Source of the DNA: Methanosarcina horonobensis HB-1 = JCM 15518
GTDB lineage: Archaea; Halobacteriota; Methanosarcinia; Methanosarcinales; Methanosarcinaceae
Direction: 5' to 3'
Assembly (NCBI RefSeq): GCF_000970285.1
Contig: NZ_CP009516.1
Span: forward strand, 4,629,036-4,693,035
Length of the DNA: 64,000 nt
The notes beneath the pieces are model-generated. The model searched no databases and was not told where the DNA came from. It was given only the letters and a program-made list of their open reading frames with translations. Position numbers and translations under genes: made by a program. Shown piece after piece: positions 40,683 through 49,912 of this stretch. Position 1 is the stretch's first letter; each line of letters starts with the position of its first letter.

Positions 40683-43037
40683 TCAGAGTTTTTCTGCGAG
40701 GCTCCCGAATTCCGGCCGGCGTGAAGCCGGAGACTCCGGCTCTTTTTTTCCAGTCTTTTTGATTTCAGTTTCCTTGTTTTCAGATTCATAGGGAACTATA
40801 TTTGCAAAAAACTCTTCTACCAGGCTTCCTACTTCCCTGGGAGTCACATCAAGAAACTCTCTACTTTCTTCGGGTGGGAAATATCCAAAAACAGAAAATT
40901 TGCCCAGCTTGCGCATCTGAGAGCCCTGATAGCGGGCATCAAGGAGGATCCTTACCCCGAAGTCTCCGGGAGAACGGACAACCCTTCCCATTGCCTGCCT
41001 TACCTTCCTTATAGTTGGCACCTGAACTGCAAATTCCCAGCCTTCTCCGCAGCCAAAGACGGTATCATATGCCGATTCGACAGCTTTTATCCTGTCGTTC
41101 AGGGCAGGGTACCCCACGCCCACAACAATCACGGTTCTGCCGCGAGAATCTCTGAAGTCAACACCTTCGCTTAACGTTCCCCATAGATAGGTGATGAGTA
41201 CAGCCTTTCCTCCCTGTTCCCCTATTTTGAAAAACTCTTGCCTGATTTCCTGAGCTGAAACCCCTACCTCATCAAGAAAAATCGGAACCGAAAGCTCAGG
41301 CTCAAGGAGTTTTGTATAGCGGAGGGCTTCGGCGTAGCTCTGGAAGTAAATAATTACATTCCCAGGTGAGGCAGCAGTAGCAGCAAGAAGCGAGTCTTTC
41401 AAACTTTCCAGAGTTTCAGGGCTGTCCCTGTTTTTTGCAAAGAGAGGAGGAACTGAAACTGCGAGAGTAAGCCTTCTTTCCTGTGGAAAAGTGGTCCCAT
41501 AAGTTATTTCTTCCACTTCCCGGGCAATACCAAGTGTGGATTTAACCATCTCGAAAGGCCGGAGTGTGGCAGACATCAGAACTGCCGAATAAACGGAATC
41601 AAGCAAAGGTTGGGTCACATTCTTGGGAATGCAGGTGAAAAGTTCAAGCCTCCCGACCACCCTGTCACTTTTGAAGTCCCTCCGCATGTTTAGGATCGGA
41701 TAATAGTTCTGCCTGTCCGAAAGCACAAGATAGGAAGAAAGAAAATCGGCAACATATCGGATCTGGGATCGTTTGGGCACGGAAAGGAGACCTTTTTTGT
41801 AATTTTCAGCGTAGATCTCTTCCAGCCTGCCCCCGAACTCTCCGATCTCCCGCAGCCGTGTCAGTACTTTTTCTTCATCTGCAAACCCTTCTTTCTTTGC
41901 ATCCCGCAAAAAGCGAGCCTTCAGGATGTCGAGACGTTCATAAGGGTCGCTGATCTGGATATCCTGCCAGTGTTTTCCAAGCCTGTTCCTTTCCCCGAAC
42001 TTCAGTTTTGAGTCATAGGTTTCCCTTACAGAGGTCAGGAGGCAGGAAAAAAGCCTCTTGGCATAGAGCCGGGATGCATAGTCCTGGTCGAGAGGAATCC
42101 CTATACCCGGTCCTGAGCCTGCTCCGAATATGGGGGAATTTTCAGGCTCAGGAATTTCCCCAACTTCGGAAAGGGCTTTTTCAATGGTCAGCTCTGAGAG
42201 CATTATGGAGGAATGGGATCGGGCTGAAGCCTCAATGTTGTGAGCTTCGTCAAAGATAAGAATAATATCTTCAGGGTCTTTTTCAAGCCATTTAAGGAGA
42301 GTTATGAAAATATCAGCGTTTAACACATGATGGAAGTTGCAGATCAGGAGTTCCGTGTTTTTGAGTTCCTTTTTAAGAAGCTCGTACCCGCACATGTCCC
42401 GATCTTCCGCATATTCCATTACTTCTTCGGGACTCTTTACATCGGAAAAAAGCCAGGAAGAAAACTCACTTCCCTCGAACCTGAGGACTTCATAAAGCCT
42501 GGGACAGGAGTGGTTCCTCAAGGACTGAGCTTTTTTTCTGGCTTCTTCAAGTTCTTTTTCAAGCTCGTTCCTGAGGGTATAAAGCGCAGGATCTTTTGTT
42601 TTTTTGTGTTTTTCATAGGCGTCTTTGAGTTCTTTTTCCTTTGAAGAGACTTCCCGTTCAAAATCAAGGAGGTCGTAGGTATTTTCACCTTTGAGCCGAC
42701 ATTCTTCATAGTCGAGATTATCTGGACACATGGAAGTCTTGCCCTTAAAAACAATTGTTTTTATACTGTTGTCCCTGTTGATATCCCTGGCTTCATTGAT
42801 GAACTGAACCATCTGCTGGTGGACATTTGTGACTATAATTACTACCTTGTTGAGTTTCTTCCCCACATGCAGTGCAGGAGCAAGTGCACTCAGAGTCTTG
42901 CCTGTGCCACATGCCCCTTCAAAGAGCACTATTTTCTCACTCAAGAGAGCAGAATGAATCTTCTCCATAGCTTCTGCCTGGTTGGGGTAGCAGCTCTTTT
43001 TTGTAAAGTATCTCATGTATCCGTTCTTCTGTTCCAT
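40683..43037 (-). CDS. XPD/Rad3-type DNA helicase
   Basis: A 784-residue superfamily 2 5'-3' helicase with the iron-sulfur domain of XPD/FancJ/DinG. Q motif YPNQAEAMEKIHSALL, Walker A FEGACGTGKTLSA (about 36-48), cysteines for a 4Fe-4S cluster between about 110 and 220 (MCPDNLDYEEC, HSCPRLYEV, DMCGYELL), DEAH box LIFDEAHNIEASARS (about 262-276), and the C-terminal helicase half with SATLRPFEM, GVDFRDSRGRTVIVVGVGYP and QAMGRVVRSPGDFGVRILLD. Archaeal XPD unwinds DNA and is associated with nucleotide-excision-type repair. A C-terminal charged tail follows. Single gene, divergent from the MATE pump. Confidence 0.93.
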   Translation of the reverse strand: MEQKNGYMRYFTKKSCYPNQAEAMEKIHSALLSEKIVLFEGACGTGKTLSALAPALHVGKKLNKVVIIVTNVHQQMVQFINEARDINRDNSIKTIVFKGKTSMCPDNLDYEECRLKGENTYDLLDFEREVSSKEKELKDAYEKHKKTKDPALYTLRNELEKELEEARKKAQSLRNHSCPRLYEVLRFEGSEFSSWLFSDVKSPEEVMEYAEDRDMCGYELLKKELKNTELLICNFHHVLNADIFITLLKWLEKDPEDIILIFDEAHNIEASARSHSSIMLSELTIEKALSEVGEIPEPENSPIFGAGSGPGIGIPLDQDYASRLYAKRLFSCLLTSVRETYDSKLKFGERNRLGKHWQDIQISDPYERLDILKARFLRDAKKEGFADEEKVLTRLREIGEFGGRLEEIYAENYKKGLLSVPKRSQIRYVADFLSSYLVLSDRQNYYPILNMRRDFKSDRVVGRLELFTCIPKNVTQPLLDSVYSAVLMSATLRPFEMVKSTLGIAREVEEITYGTTFPQERRLTLAVSVPPLFAKNRDSPETLESLKDSLLAATAASPGNVIIYFQSYAEALRYTKLLEPELSVPIFLDEVGVSAQEIRQEFFKIGEQGGKAVLITYLWGTLSEGVDFRDSRGRTVIVVGVGYPALNDRIKAVESAYDTVFGCGEGWEFAVQVPTIRKVRQAMGRVVRSPGDFGVRILLDARYQGSQMRKLGKFSVFGYFPPEESREFLDVTPREVGSLVEEFFANIVPYESENKETEIKKTGKKEPESPASRRPEFGSLAEKL

Positions 43038-43339
43038 GCGCTTAATCCTGTGTTTTATCTCCGAATTTAAAAATTTCCAGACAGGGCATCAACTTAATAC
43101 AGGCTTACGGGTGGAAGACTTATGTATCTGTTGAGTGGTATTCTACCTGATGGATGGCTATTTCTACCTGTCGGGGAGGTTTCTCATCGTGTTGACAGTT
43201 GAATGCATTTTCCTGCTGAGTTAATACTGATTCTCCGGCATACAGAGCATTGCCAATAAACCTTATATTATATAGGTTATTTTGAGAGTACTCACATCAG
43301 GTATAAAAAGAACATACGAAAAAATCGAGGAATTTTCAG
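43038..43339. other. Divergent intergenic region helicase/MATE
   Basis: About 300 bases with promoters for both directions; ATTATATAGG near 43270 is the best TATA-like element for the plus-strand gene. The phrase TCTACCTG is repeated at about 43142 and 43168. No gene seen. Confidence 0.45.
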
Positions 43340-44743
43340 GTGGACGAAAGAAGTCAGATGCTTGCAAACGAAAAAATAAGTAAACTTCTCCTTAAACTTT
43401 CAGTACCGGCAATTGTAGGAATGCTGGTACAGGCTTTCTACAACCTTGTGGATACGATATTTGTAGGCCATGCTTATGGAGCAGATAGTGTCCAGGCTAT
43501 AGGAGGAATTGCCGTAGCCTTCCCGATCCAGATGGTAGGGATGGCTGTAAGCCTTGCCATAGGGATAGGGGGTGCATCAATAATCTCCCGTCGCATGGGA
43601 GAAAAGGAGATGAAAAAAGCCGACAAAACATTTTCAAACCTGATATTCCTGTCCATCCTTTCAAGCCTGCTGATCACCGGAGCCGGGATTTACTTCATAG
43701 TGCCCCTCCTGAAAATATTTGGAGCTACGGATACTATCCTTCCCTACTCCCTCGAATACCTGGAAGTAATCCTTTACGGTACAGTCTTCTTTTCACTTGC
43801 AATGGTGACAAATGCTGTTGCCCGTTCCGAGGGAAATGCAAAGGTTGCCATGAATTCCATGATGATGTCCGGAGGCCTGAATATAATACTTGACCCCATC
43901 TTTATTTTTGGCTTCGGGATGGGGATCAGGGGAGCCGCTATCGCAACGGTTCTGGCCCAGGTGATAGGAGTGCTTTACATTGCCCGCTACTTCCTGAGCG
44001 GGAAAAGTATACTCAAGTTTCACCATGCTGATCTTAAGCCTGACATCAAAATCATAAAAGAAGTCCTGGAAATAGGAATGTCGCCCTTTGCACGAAACGT
44101 GTCAAGCAGCCTCATGGTAATAATCCTGAATAACTTCCTTGCTCTCTATGGTGGAGACATAGCGATTGCTGTCTTCGGGATTATCAGCAGGCTTCTTATG
44201 TTTACCCTCATGCCGATGTTCGGAATTATCCAGGGACTTCAGCCGATTGTAGGCTTCAACTACGGAGCAAAAAACTTTGAGCGTGTAAGGGAATCGGTAA
44301 AACTTGCTATTATTATCACCACGTGCATGTCCATTGCAGGTTTTCTGGTACTCTACCTGTTTCCTGAGCAGCTTTTCGGTATTTTCAGCGGAGACCACCA
44401 GCTGATAATTGAAGGAAAACACGCCGTAAGAATAGTTGTGCTTGCAACTCCACTTGTAGGTTTTCAGGTAGTTGGAGGAGCACTTTACCAGGCACTCGGC
44501 AAAGCAAAACCCTCCCTGTTTTTATCCATGTGCAGGCAGGTGCTTTTCCTGATCCCTCTTGTACTTGTACTTCCCAGGTATCTGGAACTCTTCGGGGTCT
44601 GGGCAGCCTTCCCGCTTGCGGATACCCTGGCTTTTGCAGTAACCCTGATCATGGTTATCCGGGAATTCAAATTGCTTGCTGAAAAAGGAGAAAATGTGAG
44701 AGGTGACCCGGTTGCAGGAAACTTACCTGCTCGCGGGAATTGA
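43340..44743 (+). CDS. MATE family efflux transporter
   Basis: A 467-residue, 12-helix multidrug and toxin extrusion transporter, driven by a sodium or proton gradient. Typical N-lobe opening ISKLLLKLSVPAIVGMLVQA, FYNLVDTIFVGH (helix 1/2 region), IGIGGASIISRRMGEKEMKK, and C-lobe GIIQGLQPIVGFNYGAKNFE. The GTG at 43340 is preferred, GAGG (43327-43330) being nine bases upstream; ATG at 43358 is the alternative. It lies just upstream of, and convergent with, the HxlR gene, and near a flavoprotein detoxification cluster, so export of toxic aromatics is plausible. Confidence 0.92.
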   Translation: MDERSQMLANEKISKLLLKLSVPAIVGMLVQAFYNLVDTIFVGHAYGADSVQAIGGIAVAFPIQMVGMAVSLAIGIGGASIISRRMGEKEMKKADKTFSNLIFLSILSSLLITGAGIYFIVPLLKIFGATDTILPYSLEYLEVILYGTVFFSLAMVTNAVARSEGNAKVAMNSMMMSGGLNIILDPIFIFGFGMGIRGAAIATVLAQVIGVLYIARYFLSGKSILKFHHADLKPDIKIIKEVLEIGMSPFARNVSSSLMVIILNNFLALYGGDIAIAVFGIISRLLMFTLMPMFGIIQGLQPIVGFNYGAKNFERVRESVKLAIIITTCMSIAGFLVLYLFPEQLFGIFSGDHQLIIEGKHAVRIVVLATPLVGFQVVGGALYQALGKAKPSLFLSMCRQVLFLIPLVLVLPRYLELFGVWAAFPLADTLAFAVTLIMVIREFKLLAEKGENVRGDPVAGNLPARGN

Positions 44744-44788
44744 CAGGTTGTAATAAGCAGTTACTGCAAAATAGATACTGAAAAATAG

Positions 44789-45175
44789 TTACTGTAGAGC
44801 GGGACCATCAGCTGCTTCTAATTCCTCATTTTTACCAAGAACACATTCTCTGTCAAGGTATTTATTTCCCCATTCGCAAAGCGCATCCAGAACAGGGAGC
44901 ACGGTTTTTCCAAATTCTGTCAGAGAATATTCAACTCTGGGCGGGATTTCAGGATAAACCTCTCTTAAAACAAGTCCGGCTTCTTCAAGCTCTCTGAGCT
45001 GTTTTGTTAGCATTTTAGGAGAAATTCCCTGCATGCTTTGCTGGAGCCCTGAAAATCTCAGTTTTTCTGCTTTTAACTGCCAGAGAATAAGAGGTTTCCA
45101 TTTGCCGCCTATTACGTCCAGAGTCGCTTCAACTGGACAACGATAGCGTTTATTGTTTTTTGCCTCACTTACCAT
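44789..45175 (-). CDS. HxlR family transcriptional regulator
   Basis: A 128-residue HxlR/DUF24 winged-helix protein. RCPVEATLDVIGGKWKPLIL (about 12-31, including the redox-relevant Cys of the family), LRFSGLQQSMQGISPKMLTK (recognition helix), then EEAGLVLREVYPEIPPRVEY and SLTEFGKTVLPVLDAL. HxlR regulators such as YodB/HypR sense quinones, aldehydes or oxidants via this N-terminal Cys. It is divergent from a run of flavoprotein and nitroreductase genes beginning at 45338, which are its probable targets. The shared 160-base region has a TATA-like AGTATATAAG (about 45225) and the near-palindrome GTTACTAAGTAC (45198-45209). Confidence 0.92.
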   Translation of the reverse strand: MVSEAKNNKRYRCPVEATLDVIGGKWKPLILWQLKAEKLRFSGLQQSMQGISPKMLTKQLRELEEAGLVLREVYPEIPPRVEYSLTEFGKTVLPVLDALCEWGNKYLDRECVLGKNEELEAADGPALQ

Positions 45176-45337
45176 AAGCTTTCATTGTATCCTTTTTGTT
45201 ACTAAGTACCCAGACTGTATGTATAGTATATAAGTATAGTTGCTGTAAATTAAATATCAATAAATGGAAGTTATTGACAGAGAAACCTTTGTATTGCTAA
45301 AAAAAGCTCAAATCAACAGATAAAAGGTGTAAACAAA

Positions 45338-45895
45338 ATGAAAGTCATAGGTATTGTTGGAAGTCCCCGAAAGAACGGAAATACAAATATCCTCGTCCAG
45401 CAGGTCCTCGAAGGCGCAGCAGAAGCAGGTGCTGAGACCCGGAACTTCTTCCTCAATGAGATGAACTACAGAGGCTGCCAGGGCTGCAACTACTGTAAAG
45501 CCAATGACAAATGCAAACTTGAAGACGACCTTATGGAATTATTCGATGAACTTGCAGCAGCTGATGGCGTTGTATTTGGTTCTCCGATATACTTTGGTCA
45601 GTTTACAGGCCAGATGCGGCTATTCCTTGACCGCTGCTATTCCCTTATAAATGCTGATTTCTCTTCCCGCCTCCCTGCAGGGAAAAAAGCTGTGATTATA
45701 GGAACACAGGGAGCCCCTGAAGCTACAGCTTTCAAAGGAGTCTATGAGGAATTCGCAGGGCAGATCTCAAACTTCATGCACATGGATGTAAAGGATACGA
45801 TAGTAGGAGTTGGATACCACGCCCCCGGAGAAGTAAAGAGCGATTCCGAACTTATGGAAAAAGCGAAAAACACAGGTCTTAACCTGTTTAAATAA
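45338..45895 (+). CDS. Iron-sulfur flavoprotein (Isf-like)
   Basis: A 185-residue flavodoxin-fold protein beginning MKVIGIVGSPRKNGNTNILV (FMN-binding GSPRK.GNT loop) and bearing the compact cysteine cluster CQGCNYCKANDKC (about 48-60), as in the 4Fe-4S flavoprotein Isf of Methanosarcina thermophila. The SPIYFGQFTGQMRLFLDRCY motif follows. Isf-type proteins accept electrons from ferredoxin and can reduce oxygen species or quinone-like compounds. It is the first gene of the plus-strand cluster next to the HxlR regulator. Confidence 0.9.
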   Translation: MKVIGIVGSPRKNGNTNILVQQVLEGAAEAGAETRNFFLNEMNYRGCQGCNYCKANDKCKLEDDLMELFDELAAADGVVFGSPIYFGQFTGQMRLFLDRCYSLINADFSSRLPAGKKAVIIGTQGAPEATAFKGVYEEFAGQISNFMHMDVKDTIVGVGYHAPGEVKSDSELMEKAKNTGLNLFK

Positions 45896-46001
45896 AAAAC
45901 CCGAGAAAGAAATCAAAAAGGAGAAAATAAATCGGGTGAGAGAAACTTTGAGAGAGGTTTTCTCACCCTGATCTTTCAGGAATGAACAGGAGGAAGCTGA
46001 A

Positions 46002-46526
46002 TTGGAAACTCTTGAAGCAATCCACACTCGCCGAAGCATTCGAAAATACACTGACAGACCGATTCCAAGAGAGCTTGTTACTGAACTGCTCAGAGCTGCA
46101 ATGAGTGCTCCGTCCGCGGTTAATGCCCAGCCCTGGGTCTTCATTGTAATTGATGACAGAAAACTTCTGGATGAGATTCCTACATTCAGCCCTTATGCCG
46201 GCATGTGCCGGGAGGCTCCTCTTGCAATCCTGGTCTGCGGGGATACGACCCAGGAAAAAGCGCCTGGATATTGGGTACAGGACTGCTCTGCAGCCGTTCA
46301 GAACCTCCTGCTCACAGCTCATGATGCCGGGCTAGGAGCCGTCTGGACAGGGATTTTTCCCATGACAGACAGAATCAAAGGTTTCAGGAAAACTTTTGGA
46401 CTGCCGGACTACGTATTTCCTCTCGCGCTTGTGCCTGTTGGCTACCCTGCCGAAAAACCCGGACCTCAGGACAGGTACAGGGAAGATAAAGTATACCATA
46501 ACAGGTACGGTCAGAGGAAAGAATGA
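46002..46526 (+). CDS. Nitroreductase family protein
   Basis: A 174-residue FMN-dependent nitroreductase. ETLEAIHTRRSIRKYTDRPI (FMN phosphate contacts), LLRAAMSAPSAVNAQPWVFI, and CSAAVQNLLLTAHDAGLGAV, the dimer/FMN motif, with a C-terminal GYPAEKPGPQDRY. Start is TTG at 46002 with AGGAGGAAG directly upstream. It reduces nitro-aromatics, quinones or flavins with NAD(P)H or a ferredoxin-linked donor. It belongs to the HxlR-linked redox cluster. Confidence 0.92.
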   Translation: METLEAIHTRRSIRKYTDRPIPRELVTELLRAAMSAPSAVNAQPWVFIVIDDRKLLDEIPTFSPYAGMCREAPLAILVCGDTTQEKAPGYWVQDCSAAVQNLLLTAHDAGLGAVWTGIFPMTDRIKGFRKTFGLPDYVFPLALVPVGYPAEKPGPQDRYREDKVYHNRYGQRKE

Positions 46527-46576
46527 TACTGTAAGTACCAGTAGAGAATCAGGACTATTTACAGGCTGGTGATTTA

Positions 46577-46867
46577 TTGACAATAAGAGTCGTTGCAAAA
46601 AACCAGGTCAAACCTGAAAAAGTTCAGGAATTTATGGGTTTGTGCAAAAACCTTGTTGAAGAGACATTAAAAGAAGAAGGCTGCATAGAATATGGGGTAT
46701 ATCAGGAACTGGAGAATCCGGAGGCCCTGACAATGTTAGAAGAGTGGAAAGATGAAAGCAGCCTGGATGAACACTTAAAATCCAATCATTTTAGAGAGAT
46801 ATTCCCTTTGCTTTCAGAGTGCCTTGAAAAAGAAACTGAAATAAGCATATGCAGAAAAAAGCTGTGA
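46577..46867 (+). CDS. ABM/YgiN-type quinol monooxygenase-like protein
   Basis: A 96-residue ferredoxin-like dimeric alpha/beta-barrel protein of the antibiotic biosynthesis monooxygenase family: TIRVVAKNQVKPEKVQEFMG, EEGCIEYGVYQELENPEALT, and the diagnostic EEWKDESSLDEHLKSNHFRE. The family oxidises quinols or phenols with no cofactor, using O2. An oxygen-using fold in a strict anaerobe fits a detoxification role, but activity is not guaranteed. Start is TTG at 46577; the ribosome site is weak. Fourth member of the local redox set counting the regulator. Confidence 0.85.
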   Translation: MTIRVVAKNQVKPEKVQEFMGLCKNLVEETLKEEGCIEYGVYQELENPEALTMLEEWKDESSLDEHLKSNHFREIFPLLSECLEKETEISICRKKL

Positions 46868-46988
46868 CGTATAAATTTCAGTCCTCAAACTGTGCTCTCA
46901 TTCGTTTTTTGAAGATTTTCCGTCAAACTCGGTATACACGAATTAACATAGAGGCATTAATGCGTAAGAGGGTTGGGGATAAGTAGCT

Positions 46989-47576
46989 ATGGCAGAGAAA
47001 ATCAAGATAGATAACAATGTATTCGTCTACCCAATGCCTGTGACCCTCCTCGGGGCAAACTTGAAAGGAAAAGCCAATTTCATGGCTCTGGGCTGGGTCA
47101 GTCGTGTAAATGCAAACCCGCCAATGCTTGGAGTGGGAGTTCACAAATCCCATTATACACCAGAGGGTATTATGGAGAACAGAAGTTTCAGCGTGAATTT
47201 CCCTCACTCCGAAATGGTGAAAAAAACTGACTACTGCGGGCTTGTTTCCGGGGAAAAGGTTGACAAATCAGGTCTGTTCGAAGTATTCTACGGAGAGCTC
47301 GAAACCGCTCCCATGATCAAAGAATGTACACTGAACCTCGAGTGCAGGCTTATTGAAACTCTGGAGTTTCCGACAAACTTCTTTTTTGTGGGAGAAATCG
47401 TTGCTGCTTATTCGGAAGAGCAGTACCTGACACAGGGAAAGCCCGATATTAAAAAGATGGAGTCACTGCTCCTTACCATGCCTGATAACAGCTACTGGAC
47501 CGTGGGAGATTATGGGAGAGAAGCCTGGAAAACAGGTAAAAACCTGATTGGCAAAAAAGAAATTGAAAAGAATTAA
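46989..47576 (+). CDS. Flavin reductase-like FMN-binding protein
   Basis: A 195-residue split-barrel flavoprotein (flavin reductase/DIM6 family): YPMPVTLLGANLKGKANFMA, WVSRVNANPPMLGVGVHKSH, NRSFSVNFP, then a C-terminal extension with YLTQGKPDIKKMESLLLTMP and YWTVGDYGREAWKTGK. The N-x-M-x-x-GW/WVSRV and SHYT segments bind FMN. Methanogen relatives include small FMN-binding ferric/flavin reductases. It lies between two other flavoproteins on the same strand. Confidence 0.9.
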   Translation: MAEKIKIDNNVFVYPMPVTLLGANLKGKANFMALGWVSRVNANPPMLGVGVHKSHYTPEGIMENRSFSVNFPHSEMVKKTDYCGLVSGEKVDKSGLFEVFYGELETAPMIKECTLNLECRLIETLEFPTNFFFVGEIVAAYSEEQYLTQGKPDIKKMESLLLTMPDNSYWTVGDYGREAWKTGKNLIGKKEIEKN

Positions 47577-47631
47577 CCACTCAAGAGAAAGAACTTGAAA
47601 AAACAGGCAATAAGTAGTAGGAGAGATAGCA

Positions 47632-48207
47632 ATGAAAGTCGTAGCATTTAACGGAAGCCCTCGGAAGGAAGGCAATACAGCTTCTCTAATTAAGCATGTC
47701 CTTTCCGAACTTGAAAAAGAAGGAATAGAAACCGAAGTCGTGCAGATAGGGGGAAAAAGTGTACACGGCTGTATTGCCTGTGCAAAATGTTTTGAAAAAT
47801 TGGACCGAAAATGTGTAATTGACAAAGACATTGTCAATGAGTGCATTGAAAAAATGCTTGAAGCCGATGGCATAATCCTTGCCTCACCTACATATTTTGC
47901 AGACCTGACTCCCGAGCTCAAAGCCCTTATAGACAGGGCAGGCTTTGTTGCAAAGGCGAATAACGAAATGTTCAGGTACAAAGTGGGAGCAGCTGTTGTT
48001 GCGGTAAGGAGAGCCGGATCGGTCCATGTCTTTGATTCCATCAACCATTTCTTCACGATTTCCCAGATGATAATTCCAGGATCCAGTTACTGGAACATAG
48101 GGATAGGGCTTGCCGAAGGGGATGTCGAAAAAGATGAAGAAGGCATCCGGACCATGCAGGCTCTGGGCCAGAACATGGCCTGGCTTTTGAAGAAACTTCA
48201 TCAGTAA
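47632..48207 (+). CDS. Flavodoxin-fold iron-sulfur-type flavoprotein
   Basis: A 191-residue relative of the protein at 45338: [20 protein letters not shown] (FMN loop), and a cysteine cluster [17 protein letters not shown] (about 45-61; C-x2-C-x2-C with a more distant Cys) in the Isf position, followed by [20 protein letters not shown]. The wider spacing to the last Cys (C-x7-C versus C-x5-C) still falls in the Isf range, so a 4Fe-4S cluster is possible. The later [20 protein letters not shown] separates it as a different subgroup. Ribosome site GGAGAG is in front of the ATG. Confidence 0.88.
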   Translation: MKVVAFNGSPRKEGNTASLIKHVLSELEKEGIETEVVQIGGKSVHGCIACAKCFEKLDRKCVIDKDIVNECIEKMLEADGIILASPTYFADLTPELKALIDRAGFVAKANNEMFRYKVGAAVVAVRRAGSVHVFDSINHFFTISQMIIPGSSYWNIGIGLAEGDVEKDEEGIRTMQALGQNMAWLLKKLHQ

Positions 48208-48279
48208 CTTAGCGAAAGAGGCAGCCTTAATTATTTATTCAGGGAAACGAATTTCATGGATAGAACAAGGGGGAATAAA

Positions 48280-48921
48280 ATGAAAGTACTTTACATCCTT
48301 GCACATCCTGAGCCAAAATCCTTTAACGCTGCCATGAAAAATACAGCTCTCACCGCCCTGAAGGAAAAAGGGCACGAAGCAAAGCTCTCCGACCTTTATG
48401 CAATGGAATTTGACCCTATCCTGAAGGCTTCGGACTTTCCTGAAAGAAAAAACCAGGATTTTTTTAACCCATTCCTCGAAGCTATCAAAGCCTCAAAAAC
48501 AGGGGCTTTTTCACCGGATATTAAAGAAGAAATGGAAAAAGTAAAATGGGCTGACCTGCTGATATTTCAGTTCCCTATTTACTTTACAGCCATGCCAGCC
48601 ATAATGAAAGGCTGGATTGACCGCGTCCTGGCTCCGGGGTTTGGCTTTAATCCCGTAACTAACAGTGCCTACGACACCGGACTTTTCAAAGGAAAATCGG
48701 CAATGCTCTCCTTTACTACCGGCGCTCCGAAAGAAATGTATTCTGAAGGGGGAGCGCATGGGGATATTCATAAACATCTCGAGTCCGTAACTCACTGCAT
48801 CTTTGAGTTTATGGGAATGAAAGTGCTGCCCTCTTTCATAGTTTATGAGGCCAGTGCCATGAAGCGGGAAAAAGGAACTGAAGAACTGGAGAGATATCGA
48901 AAGAGAATCTCTGAACTATAA
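48280..48921 (+). CDS. NAD(P)H quinone oxidoreductase-like flavoprotein
   Basis: A 213-residue NQO1/MdaB-type flavodoxin-fold enzyme: MKVLYILAHPEPKSFNAAMK (FAD/FMN loop), LLIFQFPIYFTAMPAIMKGW, and SFTTGAPKEMYSEGGAHGDI, the usual two-electron quinone reductase features. Such enzymes reduce quinones fully and avoid radicals. The start at 48280 has a GGGGG ribosome site; the upstream ATG at 48256 has none. It closes the HxlR-linked cluster of five flavoproteins plus a monooxygenase-like protein. Confidence 0.88.
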   Translation: MKVLYILAHPEPKSFNAAMKNTALTALKEKGHEAKLSDLYAMEFDPILKASDFPERKNQDFFNPFLEAIKASKTGAFSPDIKEEMEKVKWADLLIFQFPIYFTAMPAIMKGWIDRVLAPGFGFNPVTNSAYDTGLFKGKSAMLSFTTGAPKEMYSEGGAHGDIHKHLESVTHCIFEFMGMKVLPSFIVYEASAMKREKGTEELERYRKRISEL

Positions 48922-49041
48922 ATACAGAGGAAAACGCCTTATTTCTTTTTTTTGAGATTCAGGACCGGAAAACCAGCTTGAATCTCCTACTACTTTTAAA
49001 TAATATTTATATAGAATATTATTATAAAAAACTTTATTAAC

Positions 49042-49065
49042 CGTTATGTATGTTCAGACATATCA
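49042..49065. promoter_or_regulatory. ModE-like operator at the mod promoter
   Basis: CGTTATGT-N8-ACATATCA, 24 bases. The left half is identical and the right half differs at two positions from the palindromic site at 63601-63624 upstream of fmdE. E. coli ModE binds CGTTATAT-N8-ACATAACG at its modA promoter, the same length and spacing (from memory). It follows the TATA-like TTATAAAAAA (about 49022) and overlaps the expected start site, suiting repression by a molybdate-bound regulator. Confidence 0.65.
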
Positions 49066-49093
49066 TTTAACTTCCATCTGAAGAGGTTCTTGA

Positions 49094-49912
49094 ATGAAAA
49101 AAGTCTGCACATTCATAATTATCATGTTACTTGCAATGGTTCTGTCTGGCTCAGGGTGTGCTGAGAAAGGAGCGTCCATCCCTGTTTCGGAAAACCAGGA
49201 GAAAGAGTTTACCGGGAGGCAGATTACGGTTTGTTCCGGCGCCGGGCTGATAAAACCAATGAACGAATTGATTGCAAATTTTGAAAACGAAACCGGGGCA
49301 GATATCGAGGTCCGCTACGGAGGAAGTGCCGAAATCTTCGGAATCCTTACCTCAAAAGAGTGTGACGTTTTTATCCCGGGGGATTACTTCTACACAGGAC
49401 AGGCTATGGAAAAGAATTACGTTTTCAATGAAAGCGTGGCAAACCTGACCCTGCATGTCCCTGTAATTGCAGTTCCCGAGGAAAACCCGGCAAACATAAG
49501 CGGGCTTGAAGACCTGGCAAATCCCAGAGTAAAACTGGCCCTAGGTGACCCAAACGGACCTGCAATAGGCAGAGTCTCGGAAGCAATCTTCACAAAGGCG
49601 GGAATCCTTCCCGAAGTAGAGAATAACACAATTGTAAAAACTGCGACCGTAAACCAGCTTCTCATTTACGTTGTATCCGGAGAAGTTGATGCGACAATCA
49701 TCTGGGAAGATATGGCAAGCTGGAGTGAAGCCAGCGGAAAACTCGAAATTATCCCTATTCCCGAAGAACAGAACAAAATAAAGACCATACCCACAGCAGT
49801 TTCCATATACACCGAAGACCCTGAACTGGCAGAAGCATTCAACGTTTATATTGCTGGAGAAGAAGCAGAAGAGGTCTGGGAAAAATGGGGCTTTGAGCCA
49901 TGCGATTCCTAA
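49094..49912 (+). CDS. modA: Molybdate/tungstate-binding lipoprotein
   Basis: A 272-residue ABC substrate-binding protein. Residues 1-23 are a lipoprotein signal with lipobox LSGSGCAE. The mature domain has ITVCSGAGLIKPMNELIANF, the ModA/WtpA start with oxyanion-binding Ser, then VRYGGSAEIFGILTSKECDV, PVIAVPEENPANISGLEDLA and the LGDPNGPAIGRVSEAIF motif. The C-terminus ends EVWEKWGFEPCDS. It captures molybdate or tungstate outside the membrane and passes it to the permease whose start overlaps its stop. A ModE-like operator lies about 30 bases upstream. Confidence 0.9.
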   Translation: MKKVCTFIIIMLLAMVLSGSGCAEKGASIPVSENQEKEFTGRQITVCSGAGLIKPMNELIANFENETGADIEVRYGGSAEIFGILTSKECDVFIPGDYFYTGQAMEKNYVFNESVANLTLHVPVIAVPEENPANISGLEDLANPRVKLALGDPNGPAIGRVSEAIFTKAGILPEVENNTIVKTATVNQLLIYVVSGEVDATIIWEDMASWSEASGKLEIIPIPEEQNKIKTIPTAVSIYTEDPELAEAFNVYIAGEEAEEVWEKWGFEPCDS

